Assembly: GCA_024278595.1 (NCBI GenBank) | Contig: JAJRSW010000011.1 | Location: 78,636-142,635, forward strand | Length of the DNA: 64,000 nucleotides | Source: Fidelibacterota bacterium | Lineage (GTDB): Bacteria > Fidelibacterota > UBA8477 > JABMPR01 | Direction: 5' to 3' | Shown: positions 27,942 to 37,918 of the stretch, piece after piece | Layout of the letters: each line of letters starts with the position of its first letter | Position numbering within the stretch: the stretch's first letter is position 1 | Translations under genes and position numbers: made by a program | Notes under the pieces: model-generated | Databases searched by the model: none | Told to the model about the DNA's origin: nothing | What the model saw: the letters and a program-made list of their open reading frames with translations, nothing else

Positions 27942-28859
27942 CTAGCGAATGATGAGGATCGGAACATCAGTTCGAGCAAGGGTCTTGATAGGCTTGCTGC
28001 CAAACAGGAGTTGTTTGATGGGGTTGAGGGTCGAGGCACCCATGATGATCATATGATCATCACCGGCAAATTCAGCAAAGGTATTCACCGGATCCCCCGT
28101 CAGGAAAAATTGTTCCACTTCGATATTCCGGGATTCAAAATAGGCTTTAGCCTGGTCAGCAGCCCCCTGATAACCCGGTCCAAAATGTCTAGTTTTAGAG
28201 ACTGTCAGGGTCCGAACCGGCCAATCCAGTTTCTCAGCAATGAGCGCCCCCCAGGCCACAGATTTCCGGGTAGCCTGTGAATCATCTACCAGAAGCAATA
28301 ACTTATACTGCTTCCGTGGTTTGAACTTTTGCAACACCAGGACCGATGATGGCAAATACTGAATGATGGAATGAGCCAGGTGACGCTTGTTCTTGCTGCC
28401 ACCGATAATTGCCAGATCATAGCCTTCCAGCTGGATCTCCTTGCGCAATTGATCTACCAGTTCACCTTCGCGGAGGATAAGTTCGATCCGACCGCCTTTT
28501 TCTTCCGGTAAAAGCACCCGGACCCGACCATCTTCTTCATAAACATGGTCTGAGTTAAACTTAATTCCTCCCAGAGCTTTATTTTCAGGAGCGTAGGTTT
28601 GTAGTTCTTTAAGCGCCCATTTCAAGGTTTCCAGGCCTGGGTGAATGATGTTCCAGTTATCCAGGTTATGACGAGTGAGATTAACCGAACTCCCATGGAA
28701 TTCATTGGCTTTTTCACCGACATACACCACGCCTAGATCAGCATCAAATACTGAGGCAATCAATGATCCCATCTTCAACGTTGGTCCGGAGTATTCACTG
28801 CTGCTTACTGCAGTGAGAAACTTCAGCGTGTCAGGAATTATTTTGGGTGAGTGCTTCAT
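27942..28859 (-). CDS. Tandem universal stress protein (copy B)
   Basis: The product is 305 aa from the start at 28859, which forms an ATGA overlap with the permease stop (28856-28858). A farther upstream ATG at 28877 adds six residues but loses that tight coupling, so the internal start is preferred. Two USP domains are visible (TLKFLTAVSSSEYSGPTLKM and YKLLLLVDDSQATRKSVAWG). The C-terminal loop is GASTLNPIKQLLFGSKP. It is a paralogue of the 25175-26059 protein with the same domain layout. Translational coupling to the permease supports a shared function. Confidence 0.82.
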   Translation of the reverse strand: MKHSPKIIPDTLKFLTAVSSSEYSGPTLKMGSLIASVFDADLGVVYVGEKANEFHGSSVNLTRHNLDNWNIIHPGLETLKWALKELQTYAPENKALGGIKFNSDHVYEEDGRVRVLLPEEKGGRIELILREGELVDQLRKEIQLEGYDLAIIGGSKNKRHLAHSIIQYLPSSVLVLQKFKPRKQYKLLLLVDDSQATRKSVAWGALIAEKLDWPVRTLTVSKTRHFGPGYQGAADQAKAYFESRNIEVEQFFLTGDPVNTFAEFAGDDHMIIMGASTLNPIKQLLFGSKPIKTLARTDVPILIIR

Positions 28860-30259
28860 CGTAACACCGGCCACCAAAATAGCGCTAGACCCAGTAGACT
28901 CAAAATAGAGAGGATACCCATTTTCCAGCCGGCCCTGAGAAAATCTTTTGATCTTACCAGGCCGCTGGAGTAGATGATTGTACAGGCCGGAGCTGCAACT
29001 GCAGTAAAATAACCAAAAGCGGAGGCAATGGCCGTTGTAAATCCGATCAATATTTTATCCCCGCCCAGATCCAGTACGATCGGTCCCACCACAGCGACTG
29101 TGGCAGAGCTACTCAAAATATTTGACATGAAACCAGTCAATAAGACTGAAACACTACCCGTGAGTACTTCGGGAGAGTGGATCACCCGACTCAGATTATT
29201 GATGATCACCCCCGCCACCCATTCAGCGGCACCGGTTTGATTCATTTGGATACCAATTGAGATAGCCGCACCAAACAACAGGATCACACCCCAATTCGTT
29301 TTACGATTCAACTCATTCCACTCCACCAAACCAAATGCCAGATACAGGAACACCCCCACCAGGGCGATAATACCCAGCCCAAAATCCTCACTGAGAAAGA
29401 CCCACCCTAAAAAGACTAACGCAAAAAGAATAATAGCCAGCCACTCTCGACCCTTGATCTTACCGGCCCGAGCCACTTCTACTACCAGTTTGCGCACAGC
29501 AGTATCCAGATTGGATTGCTCGGGTTTAAAGGTCCATAGGATGATCATTACGGTAAAAGGGATTTGAAAGAGAACCATGGGGTAGACATATTTCATCCAT
29601 TCCAGATAAGAAACCGACCCAGCTCCAAATTCGGTCAAGTAATTCAGCATGATCACATTACGACCGCCACCGGATGGGGTTCCAATCGAGCCAATGGTGG
29701 CACCATAGGCGATGGAGAATAAAAGCGCCGCTGTTAAACCGGCCACTTTACGAGGATCCTTATGAGCATAGCGGACCAGGGTCAAGCCAACTGGCATCAT
29801 CATGGCGGCCACCGTGTGCTCGCCAATAAAAGAAGCCAGGATGGCAGAAATGGCAGTAAACCCCGCCACGATCCGCCAGGTTTGATGACCTGTAAGCTTG
29901 ATGATGCCCAGAGCCAACCGCTTATCCAGCCCCTGACTCACAATCGCCACTGCCAGCATGAGTGATCCCATAATAAAGAAGACTGCATCATTCATAAATG
30001 AAGAGGCCACGTTATTGGCCGTATCGATCCCCAGAACCACCTGCATGAAAAGCATGAATATGGCGATGGCCGGGAGGGGTAATGGTTCAGTAATAATAAG
30101 GATCAGGGCCATTGAAATAATGATCAGGGCATCATAAGCAGCCGGATTTAGATCAGCAGGCGGGGTGACCCCATGATGCATGACCATGCCATAGATCAGG
30201 GCGACCAGCAGCCATTTTTTCTGGCGGATCCAAAACAGAATGTCAACGTATATGTTCAA
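28856..30259 (-). CDS. SLC13/DASS-type anion permease (copy B)
   Basis: The product is 467 aa, the same length as copy A and close to it along the whole chain. The helical-hairpin motifs are IAYGATIGSIGTPSGGGRNV and NILSSSATVAVVGPIVLDLG. The protein is an inner-membrane Na+-coupled or related anion transporter. It is the first gene of its module and is translationally coupled to USP copy B. The promoter should lie in 30260-30360. Confidence 0.82.
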   Translation of the reverse strand: MNIYVDILFWIRQKKWLLVALIYGMVMHHGVTPPADLNPAAYDALIIISMALILIITEPLPLPAIAIFMLFMQVVLGIDTANNVASSFMNDAVFFIMGSLMLAVAIVSQGLDKRLALGIIKLTGHQTWRIVAGFTAISAILASFIGEHTVAAMMMPVGLTLVRYAHKDPRKVAGLTAALLFSIAYGATIGSIGTPSGGGRNVIMLNYLTEFGAGSVSYLEWMKYVYPMVLFQIPFTVMIILWTFKPEQSNLDTAVRKLVVEVARAGKIKGREWLAIILFALVFLGWVFLSEDFGLGIIALVGVFLYLAFGLVEWNELNRKTNWGVILLFGAAISIGIQMNQTGAAEWVAGVIINNLSRVIHSPEVLTGSVSVLLTGFMSNILSSSATVAVVGPIVLDLGGDKILIGFTTAIASAFGYFTAVAAPACTIIYSSGLVRSKDFLRAGWKMGILSILSLLGLALFWWPVLR

Positions 30260-30630
30260 ATTGGGCCTTTATTCAGTAATGAAATTTATTGCGGTCGAAA
30301 TATGATCTGAAATTCAATGAATTAAAACAATTCATAATTGTTCTCTGCAATCCATAATTCGCCTGCATATTTCATGAGGACGCACAAAAACCACTAGGAT
30401 TGTGCGTCCTCATGAAATACGCAGGTTAGGGATTAAACCTGGCTTTTCTGGGTGCCAAAAACTTCCTTTTGATGCTTTATTTGATCAGCAAATCACTTTA
30501 CCTGGCAGATACTTATGGCAATTGATTTTTCTGTGCAAAAGATTAGTTTCGACGGTGTTTAAGATCATACTTTATACCACCCTTCTTTACCGTAAATCCA
30601 CGATCAATCTTATAAATTTCAGGAGTTCTC
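30260..30630. other. Intergenic region between divergent permease B and aconitase
   Basis: The only structured feature is the long hairpin at 30362-30425. The remainder is AT-rich and should carry the promoters of both divergent genes. An AGGAG Shine-Dalgarno sequence precedes the aconitase start. Confidence 0.5.
30362..30425. repeat. Long hairpin element (26-bp stem, one mismatch)
   Basis: The arms are 30362-30387 and 30400-30425 and are complementary except at one base. The loop is AAACCACTAGGA. The arm starts CCTGCATATTTCATGA, which resembles the terminus of repeat family 2 (CCTGCATTATTCATGA). It may be a very short derivative of that family. Non-coding; it lies between divergent genes and could affect both. 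Confidence 0.65.
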
Positions 30631-33309
30631 ATGGCCAGCAAACCTAAATCTCTGGATAGCTTCCAGACCCGGTCAAATCTAAATCTTAACGGAAAAGACT
30701 ACGAATATTTTGCCCTTTCAAAACTGAATGCTGATACCAGGCTTAAACAATTACCCATTGCCCATAAGATCCTTTTGGAAAACATGCTGCGCTTTGAAGA
30801 CAACGTTACGGTTACAAAAGAAGATGTCCAGGCCGTCTTAAATTGGGATGCCAAGGCAACGCCTACTCACGAGATCCAACTCAGACCCAGTCGCGTCCTG
30901 CTCCAGGATTTCACCGGCGTGCCTGCTGTTGTGGATCTAGCGGTGATGCGAGATACCATGACCGACCTGGGTGGCAAACCTGAAAAGATCAATCCCCTTC
31001 AACCCGCCGACCTGGTCATCGATCACTCGGTGCAGGTTGATAAATTTGGATCCCATTCAGCCTTTGCAGATAATGCAGTAATTGAAATGGAACGTAACCG
31101 GGAGCGTTATGGTTTTCTACGTTGGGGACAGGGTGCTTTTGAAAATTTCCGGGTCGTTCCACCTGATACCGGCATTATCCATCAGATCAATCTGGAATAC
31201 CTGGCCCAGGTCGTCTTCAAAAATGAAACTGATGCAGGCACTCAAATTTATCCTGATTCACTGGTCGGAACAGACTCCCATACCACCATGATCAATGGTC
31301 TGGGTGTAATGGGTTGGGGTGTCGGTGGTATTGAAGCCGAAGCTGCCATGCTGGGCCAGCCGATCTCCATGCTGATCCCCCAGGTCGTGGGCTTCAAGCT
31401 AACCGGAAAGATGGCTGAAGGCACCACTGCCACTGATCTTGTTCTCACCGTTGTTGAAATGCTCCGGGCCCAGGGTGTGGTTGGAAAATTTGTCGAATTT
31501 TACGGAGCTGGAATTGCCCACCTCAGTCTGGAAGACCAGGCCACCATCGCCAATATGGCTCCTGAGTACGGTGCCACCATGGGCTACTTCCCAGTGAATG
31601 CAGCAACCCTGGATTATCTACGCTTTAGTGGTCGTGATGAGGAGCAGGTGGAGCTGGTTGAAGCTTATACCAAAGCCCAGGGCATGTACTATGAAGCCGG
31701 TGTTGAAGATGCGGTTTATTCTGCCACACTTGCACTGGATATTAGCACAGTGGTTCCCTGCATTTCCGGGCCCAAACGTCCCCAGGATCGGATTGAGTTA
31801 AGCAGATCAAAGGCTGCCTGGAAAAGAGATCTTGAGGTTCTTAAGGGCGGCAGTAAAGGGAGCGTCCCTGTAACAGGAGCAGAATTTGAGCTGAAGGATG
31901 GTGCCGTTGTGATTGCATCCATAACCTCCTGCACCAACACCTCCAATCCCAGCGTAATGGTGGGCGCCGGTCTGGTTGCAAAAAAGGCCGTTGAACTTGG
32001 TCTGGACATTAAACCCTGGGTTAAGCCCAGCCTGGGACCCGGTTCCAAGGTTGTTACAGAATATCTCAATGCAGCTGGTCTTACGCCCTATCTGGATCAA
32101 CTAAAATTCAACCTAGTTGGTTACGGCTGTACCACCTGCATCGGGAATAGTGGTCCCCTGCCGGCCCCCATTGGCCAGGCTGTTGAAACCGGAGATCTGG
32201 TAGCGACTTCCGTTCTGTCCGGTAACCGTAATTTTGAAGGTCGTATCAGTCCCCATGTGAAAGCCAATTACCTGGCTTCACCGCCCCTGGTGGTGGCCTA
32301 TGCTCTGGCAGGAACCATGGATTTTGACATGTACAATGATGCCTTGGGGCAGGATAAAAATGGCAAGGATGTCTTTCTGAAAGATATCTGGCCTAGTTCC
32401 ACAGAAATCGCAGATGCTGTAGCAAAAGCCGTGAAACCGGAGCAATTCAAAGCCAAGTATGCCGATGTCTTTGCTGGTGATCAGGCCTGGCAAAATCTGG
32501 ATACTCCTGATGGCAATACCTTTGCCTGGGAGCCCGATTCGACCTATATCCGCAAACCATCTTTCTTTGAAGGCATGAGTCGTGAGTTTGGTGAGCTCAG
32601 CGATATCAAGGACGCACGTCTGTTAGCCCTGCTGGGTGATTCCGTAACAACGGATCATATTTCACCCGCTGGCGCTTTTGCCGCTGATTCACCCGCCGGG
32701 AAATACCTCATCGCCCACGGAACTGAGGTAAAGGATTTCAACTCCTACGGCAGTCGTCGCGGTAATCACGAGGTCATGATGCGCGGGACCTTTGCTAATA
32801 TCCGTCTGCGCAACCTCCTGGCTCCAGGAACTGAGGGTGGTTTCACTAAAAAACTGCCGGAAGGTGAGGTCACCACGATCTTTGATGGTGCCATGGCTTA
32901 TAAAGCTGAAGGTACCCCCCTCATGGTCATCGCCGGTAAAGAGTACGGCACCGGCTCCAGTCGTGACTGGGCTGCCAAGGGAACTTATCTACTGGGTGTT
33001 ATAGCAGTGATCGCTGAAAGTTTTGAGCGCATCCATCGCAGTAATCTCATCGGCATGGGTGTTCTGCCCCTGCAATTCATGGATGGCGCAGGACGTGAGA
33101 GCCTGGGTTTGACCGGTGAAGAGACCTTTTCGATCACCGGGATCGCTGATGGATTAGCACCTGGGAAGGTCCTGGCTGTCACTGGCCAAAAAACTGATGG
33201 CAGTACTTTTTCCTTTACGGCAACTACCCGCATTGACACACCCAATGAACTGGAATACTACCGCCATGGCGGCATCTTGCAGTATGTGATGAGGTCTTTG
33301 CTGGATTAG
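30631..33309 (+). CDS. acnA: Aconitate hydratase A
   Basis: The product is 892 aa, a monomeric [4Fe-4S] aconitase that isomerises citrate and isocitrate. Cluster cysteines are in [12 protein letters not shown] and [13 protein letters not shown]. Other signatures are [32 protein letters not shown] and the C-terminal swivel domain [17 protein letters not shown]. The AcnA/IRP-type domain order and length are normal. The start has an AGGAG site just upstream. With Kor, fumarase and the anion permeases this gives most of a TCA branch inside the window. Confidence 0.95.
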   Translation: MASKPKSLDSFQTRSNLNLNGKDYEYFALSKLNADTRLKQLPIAHKILLENMLRFEDNVTVTKEDVQAVLNWDAKATPTHEIQLRPSRVLLQDFTGVPAVVDLAVMRDTMTDLGGKPEKINPLQPADLVIDHSVQVDKFGSHSAFADNAVIEMERNRERYGFLRWGQGAFENFRVVPPDTGIIHQINLEYLAQVVFKNETDAGTQIYPDSLVGTDSHTTMINGLGVMGWGVGGIEAEAAMLGQPISMLIPQVVGFKLTGKMAEGTTATDLVLTVVEMLRAQGVVGKFVEFYGAGIAHLSLEDQATIANMAPEYGATMGYFPVNAATLDYLRFSGRDEEQVELVEAYTKAQGMYYEAGVEDAVYSATLALDISTVVPCISGPKRPQDRIELSRSKAAWKRDLEVLKGGSKGSVPVTGAEFELKDGAVVIASITSCTNTSNPSVMVGAGLVAKKAVELGLDIKPWVKPSLGPGSKVVTEYLNAAGLTPYLDQLKFNLVGYGCTTCIGNSGPLPAPIGQAVETGDLVATSVLSGNRNFEGRISPHVKANYLASPPLVVAYALAGTMDFDMYNDALGQDKNGKDVFLKDIWPSSTEIADAVAKAVKPEQFKAKYADVFAGDQAWQNLDTPDGNTFAWEPDSTYIRKPSFFEGMSREFGELSDIKDARLLALLGDSVTTDHISPAGAFAADSPAGKYLIAHGTEVKDFNSYGSRRGNHEVMMRGTFANIRLRNLLAPGTEGGFTKKLPEGEVTTIFDGAMAYKAEGTPLMVIAGKEYGTGSSRDWAAKGTYLLGVIAVIAESFERIHRSNLIGMGVLPLQFMDGAGRESLGLTGEETFSITGIADGLAPGKVLAVTGQKTDGSTFSFTATTRIDTPNELEYYRHGGILQYVMRSLLD

Positions 33310-33545
33310 CCACGGGCTATTGGAGGGTGTGCACATTTCGGCCTGGCCCAATGTCCGGCAGTTCTGGAGGTTGAGACCGCCGAAGCCTGAGGCTGTTGCC
33401 AGGGTGTGAATATTTTCAGCTGTGATTGTCCGGTGTTAGCTATATCTTCTGGCCTAACCCAACAACAATCGGATAGAAAAATGAAGCACAAAATTAATTA
33501 TTGTAGTTGTACCTGCGTGGTCTTTTCCCAAATTCGTGAATCAAT

Positions 33546-35720
33546 ATGATCGCACAAGCAAAAATAATTCTAAAAGATATCTTCGGTTACGATGAATTCC
33601 GCCCCTTACAACAGGAGGTCATCGAAAATGTCCTCCATAAAAAAGACACCCTGTGCATCATGCCCACTGGTGGTGGGAAATCACTCTGCTACCAAATTCC
33701 TGCTCTCCTATTTGAGGGATTGACCATTGTCGTCTCGCCCCTGATCTCATTGATGGAAGATCAGGTAAAGCAGTTGGATGCCCTGGGCATTGAAGCCATC
33801 ATGTTGAACAGCTCATTGTCAGCTAATGAGTACCAATCCAATATTCAGCGTATCAGACAAAATAAGGTTCGTTTGCTCTACCTGGCTCCGGAAACCCTGC
33901 TTATGGAGCGAACCCTTGCGTTACTTGCTTCCCAGAAAGTAGCTTGTTTCACCATCGATGAAGCTCATTGCATCAGTGAATGGGGTCACGATTTTCGGCC
34001 TGAATATCGTCAGCTCATGGACCTTAGAAAACGATTCCCGGAAGCAGCTTGTCTGGCCCTGACTGCAACCGCTACCCAACGGGTCCAGGAGGATATTCGC
34101 AGATCCCTTAACTTTGAGGCATCTGCCAGTTTTGTGGCCAGTTTTAATCGGGAAAATCTCTTCCTGGCAATAAAGCAAAAGTCGCAGCCTGCTCAACAAA
34201 CTCTGAGTTTTCTGGAAAAATTCCCCGATCAATCTGGCATTATTTACTGTCTATCTCGCAAACAAGTGGATGAAATGGCCGAATTTCTTGAAGACGAGGG
34301 TTATTCAGTCAAACCCTACCACGCCGGTTTGGCAACCGAGGTGCGCCAGCAGAACCAGGCCAGTTTTATTCGGGATGATACCCAGATTATGGTGGCAACC
34401 ATCGCCTTTGGGATGGGTATCAATAAACCCAATGTGCGGTTCATTCTGCATTTCGACCTGCCTGGTAATATTGAAAGCTATTACCAACAGATCGGCCGAG
34501 CCGGTCGGGATGGGCTTAGAGCAGATTGTCTATTTCTTTTCGGCTATGGTGATATTCGCAAGATCAAATATTTTATTCAGCAAAAAAATGAAAGTGAACA
34601 GATCATTGCCTCGACCCAGTTAAATGCGCTGATTGGTTTTGCTGAAACAGAAGATTGCCGGCGTCTGCCCCTGCTCAAATATTTTGGAGAAGCCTACAGC
34701 GAACCAAACTGTGGTATGTGTGACAATTGTTTGAACGAAGATCAAACCGCAGTCGATGTAACGATTGCGGCCCAGCAATTTTTATCCTGTGTTAAACACT
34801 CCCGGGAAATTTTCGGTGCCGGGCACATCATTGATATCCTGCGTGGTTCAAAGTCTCAAAAGATCAAAAAATTCGCTCATCACGATCTATCCACTTACGG
34901 TATCGGGCTGGATTGGTCCAAACAACAGTGGTTTTATCTTTCGCGACATTTTGTTCAGAAGGGACTACTCGATCAGGACCTCCAGCACGGCAGTCTCAAA
35001 CTCACTCCCAAAGCCTGGGAGGTCTTAAGAGGCAATCAAAGCATCTCTGCTAAGATTAACCAGCAGTCGGAAACGCGATCTCGACCCAAAATAGTACAAA
35101 AATATGATTCGAGCCTGTTTGAGATCTTGAGGCAGGTTCGTAAAATTATCGCAGACAAAAACCAGGTGCCGCCTTATGTAATTTTCCCGGACAAGACCTT
35201 GATCGAAATGGCCATTTATTTTCCCCAGTCAGAAGATAATTTAATGCCATTACACGGTGTCGGGGCAGTGAAATATGCAAAATATGGCGATCCCTTTATG
35301 CGCGCCATTGCTGATTATTGCCAGGTTAACCAACTGACTGAAACGCCTAAGGCTGGCAGGGGATCTGGATCAAGCTCTAAAAAAATCGGCAGATCCAGAT
35401 ACCAGGTTGTAGGTGAAAAATATAATGAGGGCTCAACTGTGTTACAGCTTGCTAAGGAATTCAAGGTCAAAAACCAGACCATTTTCGATCATCTGTACAA
35501 GTACAGTTGTGCCGGGAATACTCTTCGTCCCAGTAATGATTTTCTAGAAATATCTCAGTTGTCCCCGGAACAACAGCAGACAGTCAGTGCTGCTTTTCAG
35601 GAATTTGGAACAGGGGCCCTGCGTCCGGTTTACGAGGCCCTGCAGGAGGAAGTAGGGTATGAAGAGCTAAAGATTATTCGGTTGCATTGTCTGACTGAGG
35701 AACTCAAAAAGACAAGCTAA
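33546..35720 (+). CDS. recQ: ATP-dependent DNA helicase RecQ
   Basis: The product is 724 aa and unwinds DNA 3' to 5' in recombination and replication-fork repair. Visible are Walker A MPTGGGKSLCYQ (GKS at 44-46), the DEAHCISEWGHDFR box, helicase motifs V and VI (GINKPNVRF, QQIGRAGRDG) and the zinc-binding cysteines (CRRLP then CGMCDNC). The RQC winged helix and an HRDC domain (residues about 515-595) follow. A C-terminal helix-turn-helix tail is also present (STVLQLAKEFKVKNQTIFDH). This long architecture is common in Bacteroidota-like RecQ. It is monocistronic. A small hairpin (35730-35748) follows the stop. Confidence 0.93.
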   Translation: MIAQAKIILKDIFGYDEFRPLQQEVIENVLHKKDTLCIMPTGGGKSLCYQIPALLFEGLTIVVSPLISLMEDQVKQLDALGIEAIMLNSSLSANEYQSNIQRIRQNKVRLLYLAPETLLMERTLALLASQKVACFTIDEAHCISEWGHDFRPEYRQLMDLRKRFPEAACLALTATATQRVQEDIRRSLNFEASASFVASFNRENLFLAIKQKSQPAQQTLSFLEKFPDQSGIIYCLSRKQVDEMAEFLEDEGYSVKPYHAGLATEVRQQNQASFIRDDTQIMVATIAFGMGINKPNVRFILHFDLPGNIESYYQQIGRAGRDGLRADCLFLFGYGDIRKIKYFIQQKNESEQIIASTQLNALIGFAETEDCRRLPLLKYFGEAYSEPNCGMCDNCLNEDQTAVDVTIAAQQFLSCVKHSREIFGAGHIIDILRGSKSQKIKKFAHHDLSTYGIGLDWSKQQWFYLSRHFVQKGLLDQDLQHGSLKLTPKAWEVLRGNQSISAKINQQSETRSRPKIVQKYDSSLFEILRQVRKIIADKNQVPPYVIFPDKTLIEMAIYFPQSEDNLMPLHGVGAVKYAKYGDPFMRAIADYCQVNQLTETPKAGRGSGSSSKKIGRSRYQVVGEKYNEGSTVLQLAKEFKVKNQTIFDHLYKYSCAGNTLRPSNDFLEISQLSPEQQQTVSAAFQEFGTGALRPVYEALQEEVGYEELKIIRLHCLTEELKKTS

Positions 35721-35749
35721 AAGTATTAACCCGCATATTTCATGCGGGC

Positions 35750-35975
35750 TAAGTATCTTAAATACAAGTATATATCAACAATATCCCCCTGTCCATAATT
35801 ACCAACGCTTTGCGTCATTTCGACAGGTGGTTCCTGAGCCCAGCCGAAGGGTGGTTCCTGAGCCCAGTCGAAGGGCGGTTCCTGAGCCCAGTCGAAGGGC
35901 GGTTCCTGAGCCCAGTCGAAGGACTCAATGCAACGCTCTGCACTCTTTGCGGTTAGACTTTTTGCGAGGGCGTCA
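35750..35975. repeat. Repeat family 1, copy C, carrying an inserted tandem array
   Basis: The right terminus ACTTTTTGCGAGGGCGTCA (35957-35975) matches the other copies. The left terminus is lost and the copy starts near AAGTATCTTAAATACAAG. Inside it, the block CGTCATTTCGACAG (ending 35826) and the block ACTCAATGCAACGCTCTGC (from 35923), which are contiguous in copy A, are separated by exactly 96 bp. Confidence 0.7.
35827..35922. repeat. Tandem array, 4 x 24 bp
   Basis: Four head-to-tail 24-bp units differ from each other at one or two positions; each contains GTTCCTGAGCCCAG and CGAAGG. Because the unit is a multiple of three, it creates spurious frames with repeats such as VPEPSRR or FDWAQEPP. 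It is not a CRISPR array, as there are no unique spacers. Confidence 0.9.
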
Positions 35976-36041
35976 AACTTTAAATGCAATTTTGATGTTT
36001 ATTTGGTGTCAATTCTCTCAGTTAGCGCTGAAAAAGCATGA

Positions 36042-36752
36042 CTAAAAATTCGGGACCATTTCCTTGCGGAACTTGGCAAAGAAGCCCGTGATGGCGTCCA
36101 TGACTTCTTCAGCAGTATCCACCAACCGGAATAACTCCAGATCATCCTTGTTGATATTACCCTCTTCCAGCACCTTTTCGGTAAGCCAGTCTACCAGACC
36201 GGACCAGTAATCGCGCCCCACCAGCAGGATAGGAAATTTGGGCGTCTTGCCTGTTTGGGAGAGTGTCAGGGATTCGAATAACTCATCCAGAGTTCCCAGG
36301 CCACCGGGAAAGGCCACAAAGGCTTGTGAATATTTTAGAAACATGAGCTTGCGGACAAAGAAATAGCGAAAAGTGATATTTTTGTCAGCATCTATATAGG
36401 CATTATTGGAGGCTTCGAAGGGCAGTTCAATGCCAACGCCAGCCGATGCTCCACCAGCTTTCATGGCTCCCATATTGGTGGCTTCCATAACGCCGGGTCC
36501 ACCACCAGTGATCACTGTGAGACCCTCACGAGCTAGTAGTTCACCAAGATCATAGGCAATCTTATAGTATGTGTCGTCGGGTTTTGTCCGGGCTGATCCA
36601 AATACAGTTACCGATGGCCCGATCTCGGTCAAAGCATCAAAGCCTTCCACGAATTCTGCCATGATCCGGAAAACCTGCCATGAATTTTTTGATTTTATCT
36701 CACTCCAGGTCTTCTTTTCAAATTTACGGATAACACGCTTATCTACATTCAT
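36042..36752 (-). CDS. LOG-family (TIGR00730) nucleotide 5'-monophosphate phosphoribohydrolase-like
   Basis: The product is 236 aa with a Rossmann fold of the LOG/YgdH family. The diagnostic motif pair is GGGPGVMEATNMGAMKAGG (residues about 83-101) and PGGLGTLDELFE (about 149-160). Family members cleave the N-glycosidic bond of nucleotide monophosphates or release cytokinin bases in plants. The bacterial substrate here is not determined. Its start codon overlaps the stop of the upstream FMN-binding gene (ATGA), so the two were translationally coupled. Confidence 0.88.
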   Translation of the reverse strand: MNVDKRVIRKFEKKTWSEIKSKNSWQVFRIMAEFVEGFDALTEIGPSVTVFGSARTKPDDTYYKIAYDLGELLAREGLTVITGGGPGVMEATNMGAMKAGGASAGVGIELPFEASNNAYIDADKNITFRYFFVRKLMFLKYSQAFVAFPGGLGTLDELFESLTLSQTGKTPKFPILLVGRDYWSGLVDWLTEKVLEEGNINKDDLELFRLVDTAEEVMDAITGFFAKFRKEMVPNF

Positions 36753-37657
36753 TCAATTGCTCCTTCCAGGGCAGATTCCAGGGCCTTCATCAACATCTTA
36801 CTGGTTGTGGTAGCACCGGTGATACCTTCCACATCAGGGGTTTATTTTGCCATGACCCGGGGTAAGATACCAGTGGCGAAACGAGCGTAGGGGCTGTCTC
36901 GATTTTATCTGACCTCAATATTTTCGATGTGGTGCTTGTTCACCTTAGCCTTAACTACATAACCAAATTCGGCATAGCCAGCACTTCCCCGATAAACCCC
37001 ATCCGGTATCCGGGTAAGATCTGGACTGCTGATCTCCAGATTCCGATCGGATTCCAGATCATAATCACCCCGGATCCCGAAGGCAATACTCACAACAACT
37101 ACCGAACCGGTGAGGATCAGAATTGTTCCCCGACCTAAAGCATAAGCCTGTGTGCGTTGACCCCAGGGCTTGAAGATGGTGATGGTGATTAGGGTTATAA
37201 ATATGACCATGACCACCAAAATGGCCGGACCAATATTACCAGCATAATCATGGTACAAAAACTGGTCTGACCGGGGTGCCAGACCGGCATCTGAAAGAGC
37301 TGTCATTCCATTAATTGCGGGACCAGGCCAGATCCAAACCAAAGCGAATACTGACAGGGTTCTGACCCATTTTGCCATGATCCACCAATGTTTGGACAAG
37401 GCCCAATGAGTAAAGACCGAGTAGATCAATCCAGTACAGATCACCCCATAAAATGAAAATGTGACCACTCCATTGAAGAGGATATACATGGAATAATTAA
37501 TTACAAAAAGTTCTCTCTGAGCAAAACCAGGGAGTCTAATGATCATAAAAATGGATAACAAACCACCCACAAGTGAGGCGATAAATACGATGTGGGTAAT
37601 TTTCAGCCAACGACGGGCTTTTTTTTCTAACATAACTCTCCTATGGTCAAACAGCAT
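36749..37657 (-). pseudogene. Membrane protein with FMN-binding domain, interrupted by two in-frame TAA codons
   Basis: The frame from 37657 gives 250 aa and stops at TAA 36905-36907. The same frame continues without any frameshift: 20 sense codons, a second TAA (36842-36844), then 30 codons to a TGA at 36749-36751 that overlaps the next gene's start. The continuation encodes TPDVEGITGATTTSKML, the flavinylation segment of an FMN_bind domain (TGATTT at codons 280-285) to which ApbE-type enzymes attach FMN. The preceding part has four or five membrane helices (first at about 19-41) and an extracytoplasmic stretch beginning the FMN domain. Both TAA sit where Gln (CAA) is plausible. Without read-through the product lacks its flavin site. 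Other genes here use TAA as a normal stop, so decay is the simplest reading. Confidence 0.8.
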
Positions 37658-37918
37658 TAAGGATAAGTATTTTTTTGGTGCCAGACAGGTTGTTTTTTAC
37701 TTTTCCTTCATTTTGCAGCATTCGGGGTTGGATCTTTATTGAATCTTCTTATTCGAAACATATTTACGCTGCTTATGGGGATGTTGCTGACAGACCCCCG
37801 GAAAAGCGGTAATAGATCTCTGTTTTTGGCGGTATATTATTTGTTGGTTTGGGAAATTCAACCAAACACCAAAATTGGACGAATCTATTAATGAGGAAGT
37901 TTTATATCAGTGCAGATC
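37658..37918. other. Intergenic region upstream of the FMN-binding gene
   Basis: This should include the promoter of the minus-strand FMN-binding gene. I see no gene in it. The plus-strand frame starting ATGAGGAAGTTTTATATC (37892) may be the decayed 5' part of the asparaginase remnant that follows. Confidence 0.4.

Noticed and set aside
33306-33545. Small gene or repeat between acnA and recQ
   Set aside because: A short minus-strand frame has no domain. The string AGCTGTGATTGTCCG resembles one near 40620, but the match is too short to call a repeat.
35827-35922. CRISPR array
   Set aside because: Units are directly adjacent with no unique spacers and there are no cas genes.
35726-36045. Frames on both strands with repeated VPEPSRR or FDWAQEPP text
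   Set aside because: They are produced by the 4 x 24-bp array, whose unit is a multiple of three.
36749-37657. Reassignment of TAA to glutamine in the whole genome
   Set aside because: Many intact genes here (amn, recQ, the ParB-like gene) end at TAA at the expected place, so a general code change does not fit.
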